From Gymnorhina tibicen (lineage: Eukaryota > Chordata > Aves > Passeriformes > Artamidae), in assembly GCA_013399875.1 (NCBI GenBank), contig VXAZ01009370.1, positions 876,161 through 940,160 on the forward strand: a DNA stretch of 64,000 nt, read 5' to 3'. The first letter of the stretch is position 1. Each line of letters opens with the position of its first letter. A program made the position numbers and the translations under genes. The notes beneath the pieces are model-generated. The model was given only the letters and a program-made list of their open reading frames with translations. It was not told where the DNA came from and did no database searches. Shown here piece after piece: positions 10,518 through 24,300 of the stretch.

Positions 10518-13500
10518 AGTCTAAAAATGGTCATCCACTTTGTGTTGAGTTACTCTATCTGACTGCAGTTTGTATTTAAAGGTTCATTATGAATATTTTA
10601 AAACCACTGCAGCTCCCAAATGGCAGAAAAGTCCCCCGTTCCTGTTCGATGCCACAGACAGAATTGTCTGTGTGCTGTGGATAACTTCATGTTACAAACT
10701 GTGGCATCAAGTTTTTGGTGCTTCAAAACTTTAGAAGGACTTTAATCATCCTAAGTTCACCAGGGAAACAGCAAAGTAGGAAAGGTATTCATGTAGAAGC
10801 ACTTCTGGAGTGCTCATACTTGGCCAAAAGTCAGTTTCCTTACATTCCACTAAAGCTGAAGGTGGTTTTATTTAGATAACAATGTGCATGAAGTACTTAA
10901 GAAAAAACTTCTTGCAATACAGCACAAGAAGTTGAGAGCACTTGGTGGAAAAGATTGTTTTAGAAAAGATGCATAAAATGAAGTTTAAATAGTGAGAAAA
11001 AAAATGAAGTTCTGCTCAGCTGTATTACACAGCCCATAGCTGCAGTCAGGCTTTTTCAGACATTTTCATTCATAATGCAGCACTAAGTTGCAGAGCAGGT
11101 TGGGTAAGAGTTTGAAGCATGACCATTCTACGCTCGGATTGTTTTATTTGACTTAAAAACCCGACCCTTTATCAAGCTGCAGCAATGTCTCTTTGCTCTG
11201 CAGATTTTTTCGTTTGTGCAGTAAATGGTTTGTCTACTTGCTCTATTATCATCTGTACGTGACGTAGCTCTTACCTGGTTTATCTGACCTCTGAATGTGT
11301 TTTCACAAGCTGTGGTATCGTTACAAACTAGCAGCTAATAAAGTACATAGCTAATAAAGCCGTTGCCAGCAAGGTAAGTCTCTAAACCTGCCAAACGCTT
11401 GCACCTTTGTCACGTCTTCTTGAGTTCCCACAGGATCTCTTAATTCCCACAGACTGAAACCCGGTGCTGCCTAGGGGAAGGCTGGGCCCTTTCGGAGCTT
11501 TGCTGGGCAGCACAGATTTGCTTCAGATCTAGGCTGAGCAAACTGAAAATCATGGCCAGAAGTGCTGTTATGTATATATAAACCATGACTTAGTAGACTG
11601 TCAGCTCCTTATCAGGGTTTGAAAGGTGCTTTTTGGAAGTGCCATGCTGAGTATTACCTATGGGTTGATTCTTAAAACTTTAAATAATGTATGATCAGTA
11701 TTTCTGGAAAATAACAAGCCTACAGTTAGAGGTACATCAAGGGGAACACACTGAATTCTGAAGTGCTGGAGGGTGAAGTGTCACACTGCTGTTACCTCTC
11801 AATCTGGGTAACATGACATTTCTTTAGGCTTACTAGCTTATATACATACCACAGGGATTAACAAGTGACTTGTTGGCTGGATATACAGAAAGGAAAACTG
11901 AATAGCCCAGGTTAGATATGAGAGGGGAAAAAAAATGCAGCAGTGCAGGCAAGTAGGTCTCAGAATATACTTTTCTCATGCAGTTGCTGAGTTGCTGCTG
12001 TTTGTAATATAATGATACAGCTCAGATAAAATGCTTTGAACATGAGTGGAGAAGAAAACCCTGCTTGATGCTGGGGGCTGGGCTGAAAAACAGGCCCCTT
12101 CCAACCCTATGATTTATGTCTTTGTGGTGCAACCACTGACCAGTTTGGCGAGTGGGAAGTTCATAACTGATACTGGTTCCATTTATAATGTGGTTAATTA
12201 AGTACAATGTAAGGTGAAAGAAGGCCCGATCGAACACAAGAATAATTGATACAAAGTATCACTGAATATAATAAGCTTGGCTTATTATTGTGTTGTTGTG
12301 TTGGCTATTTAAAAATGTACAAATCAAAAAGCAAGAGTAGGTCAGTTGAAAGAGAGGGAGCAAGGAGTTTGTCACTCGTGGCAAGTGAACTCATTGAGTT
12401 TACCCAACCTGAGCAGTCACCCAACCTTCTGGTCCCACTGATTTCACCCTTCGCTAGGCTCAGGTTTTGGTTTTCTAAACCCTTTCCCTTTGCTGTATAA
12501 CTTGCTTAGTAGCAGCATAACAATAATTAATAATTAAAATAACAAACCCCCCCAATTTCTAAGCAGCTTAAAGCTTATGAGAACAGATAACATTCTCCAA
12601 TAAAAAAAGACAAAAAAAGATCAACTACCCCGGAAACCATAATCAAAACTGCTAAACAGTGTATTTAAGAGCCCTTTAGATCTGTTGGAGAGTGGCAGTG
12701 TCGTGGTGCTCTGGAAGGTTGTAATAACCAAGCACGATGGGGTAGAAGTTCTGTGGAGAGGAGATAGCCCAGCACTGCAGCCCCTAAAGATTTGTGTGGA
12801 AGGAGTCCCTCGTTCAGACACAGATGCTCTCTGCCAGGCTCATCTGCCACTCCAGAGAAATCCTCCTTTTTGTGCTGTTTGTTTCTTTGCAGTGGAGCCT
12901 CTGCGGGAGTTGGGTTGCCGGTGGCTGTGCCCTCCTGGCAGCTGCTGGGGAACAGCTGCACTGGGGGGCTCTGCAAGGGTTAACTCCATAAACTCAGTCC
13001 TGTTTTAAGTTCTCCCCGTTCCAGCATCGGATGAGTGGCACTGATGTGCTGCTCCACCTCTTCCTGACTTAGCTTTATCATGAATTCCGTAAGAGTTTCT
13101 ATATGGAAAACATGACATATCGCTTCTTTTTTTATGTTTCTGTGCAGCGAGGAAGAATTCACTATACAGTGAGCAGTGCAGCTCTTAATACTTAAAGATT
13201 TCATCACTGCAAAAAGTGAAGTACCTTACTTTTGTGCAGCTCTAAAGATAGGGGTTCCCTCAGGCAGAATGAATTATCGCAGTGGTTACCTGTATTCATC
13301 TATCTACAGGCCTTAGCTGCCAGGGATCCTGAAATGAGACACAATTTGGAGATGCCCAAATATCCACTAGATAATACTTACTTTAAAAGATTAAGTTAAT
13401 ATGCATAACAAAACCCCAGTAGTTTTCCTAGTATTTATATTCACTTCCAGGAACTTAATGGCGTATAAATACCAGGAATAATTAGAATGAATGTAGTATT

Positions 13501-16500
13501 AGCAAATCAGCTTACGTAAGGTGCTTCTAGTTCTGGATTTTGTAAAGTTGGCCAGTTGGAATACAAGAAGTGACAGCTTTTAAGCATCAGCAGAGTAGAT
13601 GGCGCCATTCAGGGTGCTGAACAGCCACTTAGCACTGCTGCAGTTCTGCTCCGTGTTTTCAGAGCACTTGGAAGCTGATTTTGATGCAGCTATCCTACTT
13701 TAAAACTAAGTAGCAACAACCTTAAATAAAATTCAGTGTCAAGGTGACTGAACGTTGTTGTGTATATGTATTAATTCTTTGTGCTGCTTCACTGAAAACA
13801 AACTTTTAAAAAAATGTAACCTTCATGAGAATGTAACCAGTGTGCTTGTAACTGGCGAGCCACAGAAACCAAAAGAATTAATTCAAAAATACAGAAAATT
13901 TCAGTTTCTGGGAGAGCACACGAGCAAATAATTTCCTTCAGTTTAAAATGTAAGTTACAGATTCTTTTTGTATGAAATGATACAACTCAATGGATCTAAA
14001 CCTTCAGAAAGCATCTTTACTGTTGTGATGTTGATGTTCAGAGCAGCTGGGACTTAGTAAGAGACTTTATCCTACTGTTTTTAATGAAAATATTTAGTTC
14101 ATTTATTCTGACTTCAGGAACTTAATAGACTAAGTGGGTGATTTCATTAATGAATCTTCCATAACTTATCATCATCGGTGTTTAAGTATAAGGAGTTTTG
14201 CCCCCAGTATCTACAGACACTTAATCTGTAGAGCATCAGGTCAGTTAAGACTGGTTTTGGGGAAAAAACATTTACGAAACTTGTGTGTTCCCATTTTTAT
14301 CTAAAGATCATTAGATCATAGAAACTTCTGCTGAGGCCTTTTTAGTATTTGAGATAATATAAAAGGCACTTTTATGGTAAAATTCTTTGTTTAGGTAATG
14401 TCCTTAAATCGTAAGTGCAAACAGGTCATTTGCATATCTCTTACAAGATAGCAAGTGCCTGGATCTCTGGTCTGCAGCATTTTGGAATTGCTCAGGTTCC
14501 AGGTAAGGAATGTTTGTACTTCTGGTTTGTGTAAATCAGCATCGCTCCATGTCTTGGGGTGACTTTTCCCTGAATTTGGCCTAAACCACCACACTCCAGT
14601 AAAGAAGACAGATTCTTGCCAATCAAAATTAGTGCAGATTATGCCAATTCTGGGCTTTGCTGACTGAATTTATTCCAGGAAGGGAGTGTCAAAGGTGCAC
14701 GGACTGTGCTGGAATTACTCTGTAAATGAGTTGGCCTGGTGAGCTGGCAGGGTGGAAACAGCAGCTCTTATCTTCCCCCGCTGTTTGTCAGCTTCACCCG
14801 TGCTCAGGGCTCGTGGCAGGGAACTCTGCTGAAATTTGGCAGCACGGAAACATTCCCCACAGACCTTTTTGGGTGCCAGCTGCAGAGACTGACAGGAGGA
14901 ACAGATGGTACTTTTCCTGGAAACTATAACAAAATGCTGTTTCCTATTAGAAGCACTGGTGAAAGCTGACTCGGTGACTTATCAACCAGACCATCACGTT
15001 GGCTGGGTAGGAAACTCTTGTGGAACAGACTCTGACCGCAGGGAGCAGGTTTCCAGTAAAAGCAGAAATATTGACATAGTTCTTTATCAGATAGCATATA
15101 TAAGAATTATAAAACTGGTTTGAGTTTATAGAGTTTGAAGGGAAAAATCAGCCCTCAGAAGAGTTGCACTAAGGCTGAAATGACTTCAAAATTTGTCACA
15201 TCCGCTGGAGAGAAACATCTTTCTGTTAATTGCTGGCAAGTCTGGGACATCTTGTTCCTGACACTCCTGTGGCTTTTAATTTTCACTGCTTGCTGAAGGA
15301 AATAGCATTTTCTAGCTGCCTCCTGGATGAACTTGCATAATTACTGATTGCATGTTATTCCATTTATAATGTCTGAATAAAATATTTTAAATTTACATTC
15401 TAGGGGGTCTAGTATAATATTAATGCTGATCTAAGGTTGGTTATTTTTAGATGGTAAGATTTAGAAGAAGAATTTTCATTTACCAGGGGCTTGAGGCATC
15501 TTACTGACATGAATGAGTTCTGATTTGTCCATCTATTGCTTGTCGTGTGCCACTCCCCACTCCATTTTATCAGAGACAGGGGGTTTTTACCCCTTAGTCA
15601 TCAAAATGTTCTACCAATAAACTCGATTTCTTATAAGACTCCCCATTGCGGCCATATGTGTATATCAAACTTGAAGATAACCTTTAGCACGTTCTGTTCT
15701 GGGATGCTGATAAAGAGTTTGACAGGTTTAAGTATTTGATGATTTCTTTTGAGTCATCCTTTCAGAGACCTGTGGGTGGGGATGCTTCCCTAGATACTCT
15801 TAAAGGGTATTGTTTTTCCAGGCCAACATGAGGCTGGACAAATGTTTCCAAGGGCAAAAAAACCCCCACAGTAATTCTGGGGGAAGAAATGTGCAAAGGA
15901 GTCTGAGCCCTCTGTAAATCTGGACTTTAAATGTAAAGCCTCCCATTACAAAAACATCTGTGAAGTTACACCTGGAGCCTACTACCAGCAGCCACCTGCT
16001 GCCCACATTGTGTCCATTCCATGGTATTTTGGAAAGCCATGGTTAGGATTTGTACGAATTCCTGGGACTACAGCCATATAATGGCGTGGCAATAAATACT
16101 AGTGCTTACTAACCGCAGTGTATCCATTCACACGCCGTACAGCAATGAACTTTTTAAAATCTGAAGAGATTTTTTTGTAGAGATTTCTTAGTGTCCTTCA
16201 TAGGTTACATGCTGTTTTTAAAGTCTTGCCTGCCTCAGGAAGCAAAAACGACCTCTGTAGCAGCTTTGTTATTTCAGGAGCCCTGATATGTAAAATCATA
16301 TTGGGTTTGCATGGCAAGGTTTTGGGAAGGTATTCAGTTTTATTTCTCATTACCCTACTCTAATTTGATGGTTAATGAATTAATTTTTCTGTAAGATGAG
16401 TCTGTTTTGTTCAGGATGGCAGTCGGTGAGTGATTTCTCCCTGTCCTTCTCTCAACCCACAAGCCTTGAGTTATATTTTCTCTCCCTGTCCAGCTGCCGA

Positions 16501-17880
16501 GGGGAGTGATGGAGTGGCTTTGGTGGGTACCTGGTGCCCAGCCAAGGTCAGCCCACCACAAAAATAAATGTATAATCTGCCTGCTCCTGTGCTAATGGGT
16601 GGAAGCCTGAGGAGTAATTAGTTTGTCAGAGAGCCAGTTTCTTACTAATGATTGATAAATGGTTGTTTTTACAGAGCCCACACAGGCACTGGGTGCTGAG
16701 AACAGTGAAGCACAGTTTGTAGGGAGGTCACTGGAGCCTGCTGGTCTGTCTTCGCTTAAACAAGCCATACTTGTTGTAGCTGTCATGGAAAATGTGCAGA
16801 GTATTCTGATAACCTCTTATCTGATGTTCAGATCCTGCATGCAGGAGTTCAGATGAATCAGTCTGATGTGCAAATCACAAACATTGATGTTTACATGAAT
16901 CACTTTGTCCAGACATTTGATTAACTTTGTTGCATCACTTCAGAATTGGTCTGACTTCTTTAGAAATCCATGGAATTCTACTCAGACTTCAGTGGTGGAG
17001 CCAATCAGACACGTGACGGATGTGATGCTGGCATGACAAATAGGGTGCTGCCTTTTATGCTGCTCTAGCATTTCTATCAGAACAACGTAAAGTTCAGCTG
17101 ACAGAGCCCTAAGGGAAAGTAGGTGTTCTGCTACGTACAGTAGAAAACAGATTTGCAAAAATCACAGTGATTAGTGTAGTTAAAAACGCTTATGGAGGCT
17201 AAAAGGACAGCAGTCATTCTGCTTATTCAAAGCTTCTGCTGAAAGCAGTTAGGAAATTTTTGGGGCTTTGAAGTTTGCCTTTGGCTTACCTTCCCTTACA
17301 ATATAAATGAAAATGCAACTTAATTGTGATTAATTAGTTAATTAGTTTCTGCTGTGTCTATCTGCTTTGCAGTAATATTTCACAGTATGGTTTTCTGCAC
17401 ATTATTATCCTATGAATAAAATATTCATAAGGATCTCACTTTGAGAACTTTTTTTCTCTCTTAAAGACTAATTGGATTAACTTTTGATCAATGCCTCTGC
17501 TATACTTCTCCTCTTCTGTAATACTTCTAGATTTAATATACAGAAACATTGAGATCTTGTATATTCAGAGCCATTAATAAAAGAATGTAAGAACACATAG
17601 TCATTACCTAAAGAAACAATGAGAAATCCAGCCTAATGTGCATGAAAATTGATGTGCACAAGAAAAGCTACTATAACTTTGTTTTGGCCAACCAGATAAA
17701 AGTGGGAGTGTGACAAATTCACACAGTGATGTTTTCCCTGAAGAACTGTTACCTAAAAACCAAACATTGTTTTCTAACAACGGCACTATTCATTTTTACT
17801 GATCCAACGCTTAGATGCACTTATGTAAATTCTTTCTAGGCCCTTAAAAACCGAAACCAATCTAAAAGGTGAACTGCTTA
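10518..17880. other. C7orf50 intron, no gene seen
   Basis: Mostly AT-rich non-coding DNA. Open frames are short and overlap on both strands; the most GC-rich cluster, at 12.6-13.0 kb, shows only 60-107-codon overlapping frames without a domain. A possible CR1 tail at 12.09 kb is listed separately, and a 10-bp palindrome at 13599-13608 is noted in the findings. No RNA gene was recognised. Confidence 0.5.
12085..12119 (+). repeat. Possible CR1 3'-end relic
   Basis: A short stretch reading CCCCTTCCAACCCTATGATT resembles the CR1 3' end, where a CCCTTCCAACC block precedes the ATTCTATG terminal repeats. The match is only about 30 bases and the block usually between the two parts is missing, so it could be chance or a badly decayed element. 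Confidence 0.3.
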
Positions 17881-18345
17881 AAATCTCACCTGGGAGGCAC
17901 CGCCTTGCTGTCCCTTGACGGCCGGCAGGAACATTTTGCCCATCAAGCCAGAGCCTTTCCTGAGGGAGCTGAGCAGAGGCTGCAGCGTCTCATTGCTGTG
18001 GCACCCGTGTGAGTGCCCCGCACATCCGTGCTCACAGTGCCCTAAGCTGCGGCCGCACGCTCTTATTGGCACAGGGGGCTCTGCCAAAAACAGGGCCTGA
18101 TCCTGCCCTAGGCGCCGTGCTGTGTACCCTGCCCCTGGTTGTGAAAGGGTTTGGAGAGGTCTTTTTTTGGAAAAGGACGGGGGGGAAAGGACACGCTGCG
18201 GTTCGGGGAACGGTTCAGCCTTTGGTGTCGTTACGTAACGGGACACAAACAGCGGCTGCATCAAACTGGGGAGAGCTTTGGTACAGCAAAGGAATTTGAC
18301 CATGGGAGCAGCTATTCTGTGCACATTAACAGAGTCCTGGACCCA
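17881..18345. promoter_or_regulatory. CpG-enriched intronic patch with a perfect D-box palindrome
   Basis: Between AT-rich flanks this stretch is clearly GC-richer and holds many CpGs, including a NotI-type GCGGCCGC at about 18050-18057. At 18229-18240 it contains the perfect 12-bp palindrome CGTTACGTAACG. Its core TTACGTAA is the consensus for PAR-bZIP and NFIL3/E4BP4 factors (the D-box). A 163-codon minus-strand frame covers the patch but shows no domain. Its left end has a donor-like CAG|GTGAG on the minus strand near 17890. It could be an enhancer or a weak alternative promoter; this is inference. Confidence 0.35.
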
Positions 18346-21300
18346 CAGCAAAATGAGCCAAGCTGACACAAATATTACGTTAGCGAGATGTGATTTTCTT
18401 CAGAGCTGCTCGTCACAGCTGTGTGTGCCGGGAGTCATGTCCCGTCCCACCTCGGACACACAATGCTGTTCAGCAAAAGCCTGCAACATGCACTTGGCCT
18501 CTGGAGACTTTAGACAGTAACCAACATTAGACCTGAAAGAGAGCCAGTGTGAGCTTTAAAAAATGCTTTACTGTAAACCTCGGAATTCTTTTAAGCAGTC
18601 AGAAGAAGCATTTTAATTGCAAAAAAAAGGTCATGTAAGGAAAATGGTGCTGCTCTATCATCTGACTTTAATGAGGTGGTAGGTAAATGTAAATTCTTTG
18701 CATTTGAATAAAAAACCTGTACTATCATGATTCCATCTATTTAGCTTGAATACAAATAGTCCTTAAATAATTTGCCTTTTTAAACTATAATAAAGAAATA
18801 TTTTATGTGTTTTCCTTTCTCCCTGAAGCGGTAAAGTTTAATACATGATTTTACTTCACCAAAAAGGAGTTGACCCATAAAATGAATGAAGAATTTGTCA
18901 TTCATGTTAGCATGTGTATCTTCTTTGGAGTATGTAATATAAATGTGTTTTGTTATTTTATACCATTAGTTGCTTATTTTTAATTTTGCAGTTTCATAGA
19001 AGCTAAAACTTCACAACAGGACTCTGAGACAGGCTCTAAGATTAACACCCGGGAACTTTTTGAGTGTTGGTATTTATGATCTAAGTATTTCTTAGTTCTG
19101 TTATTTTTTTGTTCCCTTTGGCTAAGCTTCTATTGTTTATATTAAAGTTAACCCCCCGCCAAGTCTCTATTTACAATGTCTATTACACAGCAGCTCTGCT
19201 TGTAGGTCCCACGTATTTTCCATCAGATCTTCTGTTGTTGGAAATAGGTCAAATTATGAAATAAACAAGCACTTCTTTAATCTCTGAAGTCATATGTCTT
19301 TGAGGAGACAGGGGGGCAGCCCAGGATTATGCCTTTTCCTTTTTTTATGGTTTGTAATATTTCATACTTATCACTCATTTGGTTAAGCCGTTATGTATGG
19401 TTTGTATTTTGAAACACGGCGAAGAAAACTCAGACTATGTTGTTGATTTATATTTGATATAATACCAGTGACAGTTGGGCATGGAGTTGAAGGGGAAGTG
19501 TGCTTTCCCTTTGAAATTCAGACCTCATAAACTTCAGCGTATCAGCTGTTTGCAGGAGAAACATGCAGAGATGGGGAGATGGAATAGCACTCCTTCCGTC
19601 TCCAGGGAGAGCAGGAGGTAATAATGTGGCTCCTTCGAGTCTGCTGCTCTCTTGCTTTTATAGAGGCAACTGCTTGCTCTTACGGGCCCTGCCAGCCCGT
19701 CACTTCTTTCAGTCTGCAGTGCCCACAACCTAATGCTTTTTCCATTTTCCTGGTTGGGTTTGTCCGGCAGACTTTCCACAAGGTTGGTTTGAGCGTAGAG
19801 ATGTGGAATCCCTGACACAATTCACAATTACCCTGTGTAACTGGAGCTTGTAGTGACAAGTGGTAGTTGATCACCTGGGGTTACTTGGGGAACTTGTGGG
19901 GCTGTGATTGCTGTGCTTTGACCATAAAGGTCCACATTTTAACAATATCCGTACTTACAGAACTTTCCCGGATATTTCTTGTGTTTTCCTTCCTCTCCAG
20001 AGCAGTAAAGTTTAAGATAGGCTTTTACTTATCAAGCTTAAAGGAGATCAACCCTAAATTGAATGAAGAATCCTTGGGCAGACTCATGGATGGGGTTTTG
20101 TGCTGAGACTTGGTCCTGGCCACACAGGTGCAAGGGGACTGAGGGAAATGTTGAGGTTTACTTTAGTGACTTGTTTTTTAACTCTGCCTCACTGCAAAGT
20201 CAGCAAGCACAAGCCTCAGTGAAGGCGGAGCCTCTTCTGTGACCTGCCAGGAAAATTAGCCCAGACCTAAAACACCTTTAAGCACAAGCCAGATTATTTT
20301 TGCTGTGCCCACGGTAGAGGTTCAGCTGGACAGGAGTCTGGTATGAGCGTGAGACACACACAGAGAGCAGCATGCACTTTTTCTTTGTCACCACTGAGCA
20401 GCAGGGATCACAGAAGCCTTGCGGGTCTCTTCACAAGATTAATTTTCAGATGCAGTGTACTGTTCTATGCTTTTGGCTTGATTCATGCACTGAATTAAAT
20501 ATGGCAGTACCCTGTCCATCTTACCCCGAATATGTCTCTCATTGCTGATGGTTCTGTAAAGTTAATGCACAGCCCTAAAGTTCCTAATTACAGGCAACTT
20601 GTTAATATGAAAGTGGGATGTGAACAGTGCAGGTTTTTGTTTACAGAATAATCTGTAGTGGCTCAGATGTTTAAGTCACCATATGTTTAAGGTGCTGATG
20701 TCCCTTGAAGTGCTGCTACATCTAACTGATAGACAATTCTAGTAATATTTTTTATTTACAGAAGCTAAATGAGACCAAAACAAAGTTCCGTTCAATTTTG
20801 TTCGACATTATTATGACTTCCAGAAGTCCACCTTTCAGGAGTGCTCTGTGCAGTGACTTAGGCAGAGTCAGTGATTCAGGTGGATTAAACAAATCACAAG
20901 GTTAAAGTGAAAGTAGCTATTCAGGACTGTGGTTGCCAGAGTTATTATTTTTATGAGCTGAGGTAGTTTCATTGAAGCATCACTACAATATTAGTGAATT
21001 AGTAGGTGTGTTTCAGCTTTCATATCCATGTGCAGAGTCTCTATAAAGAGTGGTTATTCATATAAAGGATTATCACAAATATTCTTTGGTATACTTTTAT
21101 CTTAAGCTGGTACCTTCAAAGGAATGCAAACAGGTGGTGGTTCATGATAAAGAGTCTGTGGTGTGGGCAAAGATCTCCTGGTTCATTGCACAGAATGAAG
21201 CCAATCCCCACTGACATTCCTTCTCACTTTTCAGTATTACTGTTCTAAGTGTAAAGCAAGGTGAGGTATTAATGGGATTCATTCAAGACTGTTTATTTCT

Positions 21301-24300
21301 GTTTCATCTTAGTGTGAATATTCAGCAAGTTCATATTTGGTCATAACAAGTCTGAAAATGCTTTGGTAATTACATTAAAAAATGAAACTGAATGTGCAAA
21401 TCAGCTGAGGTGAGCAAGATGTACTTGCAAATTTTAGATTAGTTGCTTCAGCACTGCCTTTTATATGGGCACAGCTTTGAGTCCCTTTCATTTTTCATCT
21501 GCTACAGTATTTCGGGTTGCAAGAACTTTGATGGAAAACTTTAAAAAGGCGACCACAATTGTACCAGTGCTGCAACCCCATTAATCATGCATTCATTCCT
21601 CAGAACCAGCGCCTCTGGTTTGAGGAATTCACCCAGCTCTCCCCGAGGGCCGTTCCGGATGAGCTCTGGTGAAACCGGCTGTGGCAGCTGGAAGTGCCCC
21701 GGCACAGCCTCTTTTCTGCTGAGGGCCACCAGAAAGCGAGTGGCACCTGCTTGGTGTCCAGGTGGGACCACAGAGGAGCTCATGCCAAGGGGCACTGCAG
21801 AGCACTGAGCAGCTGAGGCAGCTCAGGGTTACGCTCCTTGTGCCAGCTCCATCGTTACGGGAGGGGGAACCTCCTCCATCCCAGCTCCTTCCTCTGCTGA
21901 CGTGACCCGGGATCCTCGTGTAGTTTTTAGTGAAAATCCCTCAGACCTGCTAACTACTGCTAATTCAGAGAAGCTTTCCCAAAGTATTCTGAGCTTGAGG
22001 TTTGCATCAGTAGCATGCCTTTTATTTATTTATTTTGGAAAGACCATGATTCTGTTTCAAAAACACGGTTCTGTGCAAAATGCCTGATAGCTGCGTATCA
22101 GTAGGAGTGGTAATAATGGGCAAGGCAGGAGTATTTGTGTCTTTTCTAGTCAGTAGGATTTTTAACTTGGGTTCCTTTATATTTGACTCTGATTTGTGTG
22201 GCCAAACTGCTGAAATTCCCTGTTAGGTCATTGCTTGTGTGGATGTGTTAGAGATGTTTTTTGGTGTGTCTGTGTGCATCTTTTGTCTCTGCATACTTTG
22301 GATAATTTTATTAGCTACTGTTTGAAAATGTCATTAGACATCAAATCAGTTTATTTAGCTATCGTGGGCTAATCCAAACATACAGGATATAATACACAGC
22401 TCCTGACCTTTTCCTGTTACCAGGCTTTCAGCAGCTCTTTCCTTTGGAGACCTCAGGTGGTGGGGAGGAAGGAAGGGCTTTAACCCTCTGGGTGTATTTT
22501 GTGAAGCTTACAGGACAGGCTGAAGGCACTACAGCTCACTTTGCAGCACAGGAGAAGCAGGAGAAAGTACAAGCAAAGGATAAAGTCCAGGGCATTACTG
22601 TCTTCCTTAATAAATTCTTGGCTGCAGTCTCCCCACCCTTCAACCCTTTAAAAAAGTTGTAAAGCACCAAGTTTGCAAGCTCCAGGCTGTGGTAGTGAGT
22701 GGGATTTCACAGCCAGCTGACCGTGAAGTGCTACCAGCTTCTAAAATCTGCTTGACTGCACATTACTTCTTGAAGCCTTCCAGATTTTGGAGAAAATTGT
22801 TGCCTCAAAAATCTGTGAAGATGAGGTTGCATGATTGTAGAATTATTTCTTCTAAAGGTTATGGAGAATGGAAATGGAGTTAAAACAACATTTCCTCTCT
22901 CTGTCCATTTTACTACTGCCACTTTTGATCTATGCTCATGCGAAAAACCAATTTCTGAATAGATCTCTACCCCAAGAGGTATTTGATAGCATAAATCTAT
23001 TGTATTTGTTGTTAATAGCAAATTTTAAAGGGAAGAAAAAAACAGAGGAAGACTACAATAAAAGTGTTGACCTCAATGAATGAAAATTGGACTGACTGCA
23101 CTATGAGAAAATGAGATAATTATGCCTATAAAATCCCATGCTCAAAGAGTGAAAATAAACAACGTACCCAGCGTGTGGAAATGGGAGCGAGCCATTACAG
23201 CAGACAGATTCACGGAGATCTTTTCTCCACAGTAATTCGTAATAATGTGGGAATATTTTTTTTAGTTAAGGACTAAAACTGTCCTGGAGAATGTTCCTGG
23301 AGTTCGGCAGCAGTGCAAAAGAATGGTTTACAAACACTTCACACCAGGAAAACTGTTGGAAACCAGTAATGTGGTGTTTGGCCACTACTGTTGTAAGCAG
23401 CAATAGTTGCAAATATTGTTGCATTAGAGCCATTTGGCACGTTAGTGGTCCATTTCTCTGCTACCAAAGATTTCCTAGCCAGGAAATCTGCTTTGCAATA
23501 ATTCCATATTTTAGGCTGAGTCTTCTTTTGAGGAAGAAAAAAGCGATTAAAAAATGGCATGTCAAAACAAAGGGTTAAATCATCAGTTAAATACAGCACA
23601 GTAACACTGCAAAGTTAGACTCTGTTTCTAGATTTTAGAATGAATTTTCCTTTAAGCAGTAGCTAAGTGGTTTCCTTAGATTGTTCATGTGTTGCACGAA
23701 CCAGATCAGATCAGTCTTAAAGTTCATAATTTTCCCCAGAGTGTCTGAAATCCTACTACAAAGAGTCCTTTCGTCTTAAGAGCCTGACACCAAGTAGAAA
23801 TAAAAGGCTGAAATAATAACACCACTAACTTGGTTTAATTAATTGTACGTTTCTGTACTTCAGCTTGAAGGGTGGAAAGTATTGCTTTAAAGGCTACCTA
23901 CAAAACTGGTGAATGAGCAGCCACTCAGGGTGCCACTTCAAAGAGAAACACCCAAAAGAGCAGCAGAAGGGAAGCTGCTTTTGAATTCTCGCAGTTCCTC
24001 CTGGCAGCCCAGGGCTTGCAAAGGAAAACAACCCAGAAATGGTTATTTTCTTTTGTGTTAGTTACATAACCAGCTCCCAGCAAATAAAACTGGAGGTGGA
24101 GCAGCCATACAAAGACCCACTTTGTGACCTGTGCCTGCCATAGCTGCACAAAAGAATCTCACCTGAATTTTGGGAGTTTTTCCTTCCTGGCTAAGGGAGA
24201 TTCCTTACACTGTCTGCAGACAACCTGATAAAATTCAGGAGACTTGTGTTGCACTGTTGGATATTTTGTAATTTGAGCTTTTGTGGTTACTCTGGATTTA

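Noticed and set aside
17878..18369. 163-codon minus-strand frame
   Set aside because: No recognisable domain, overlapped by three plus-strand frames, explained by the local rise in GC.
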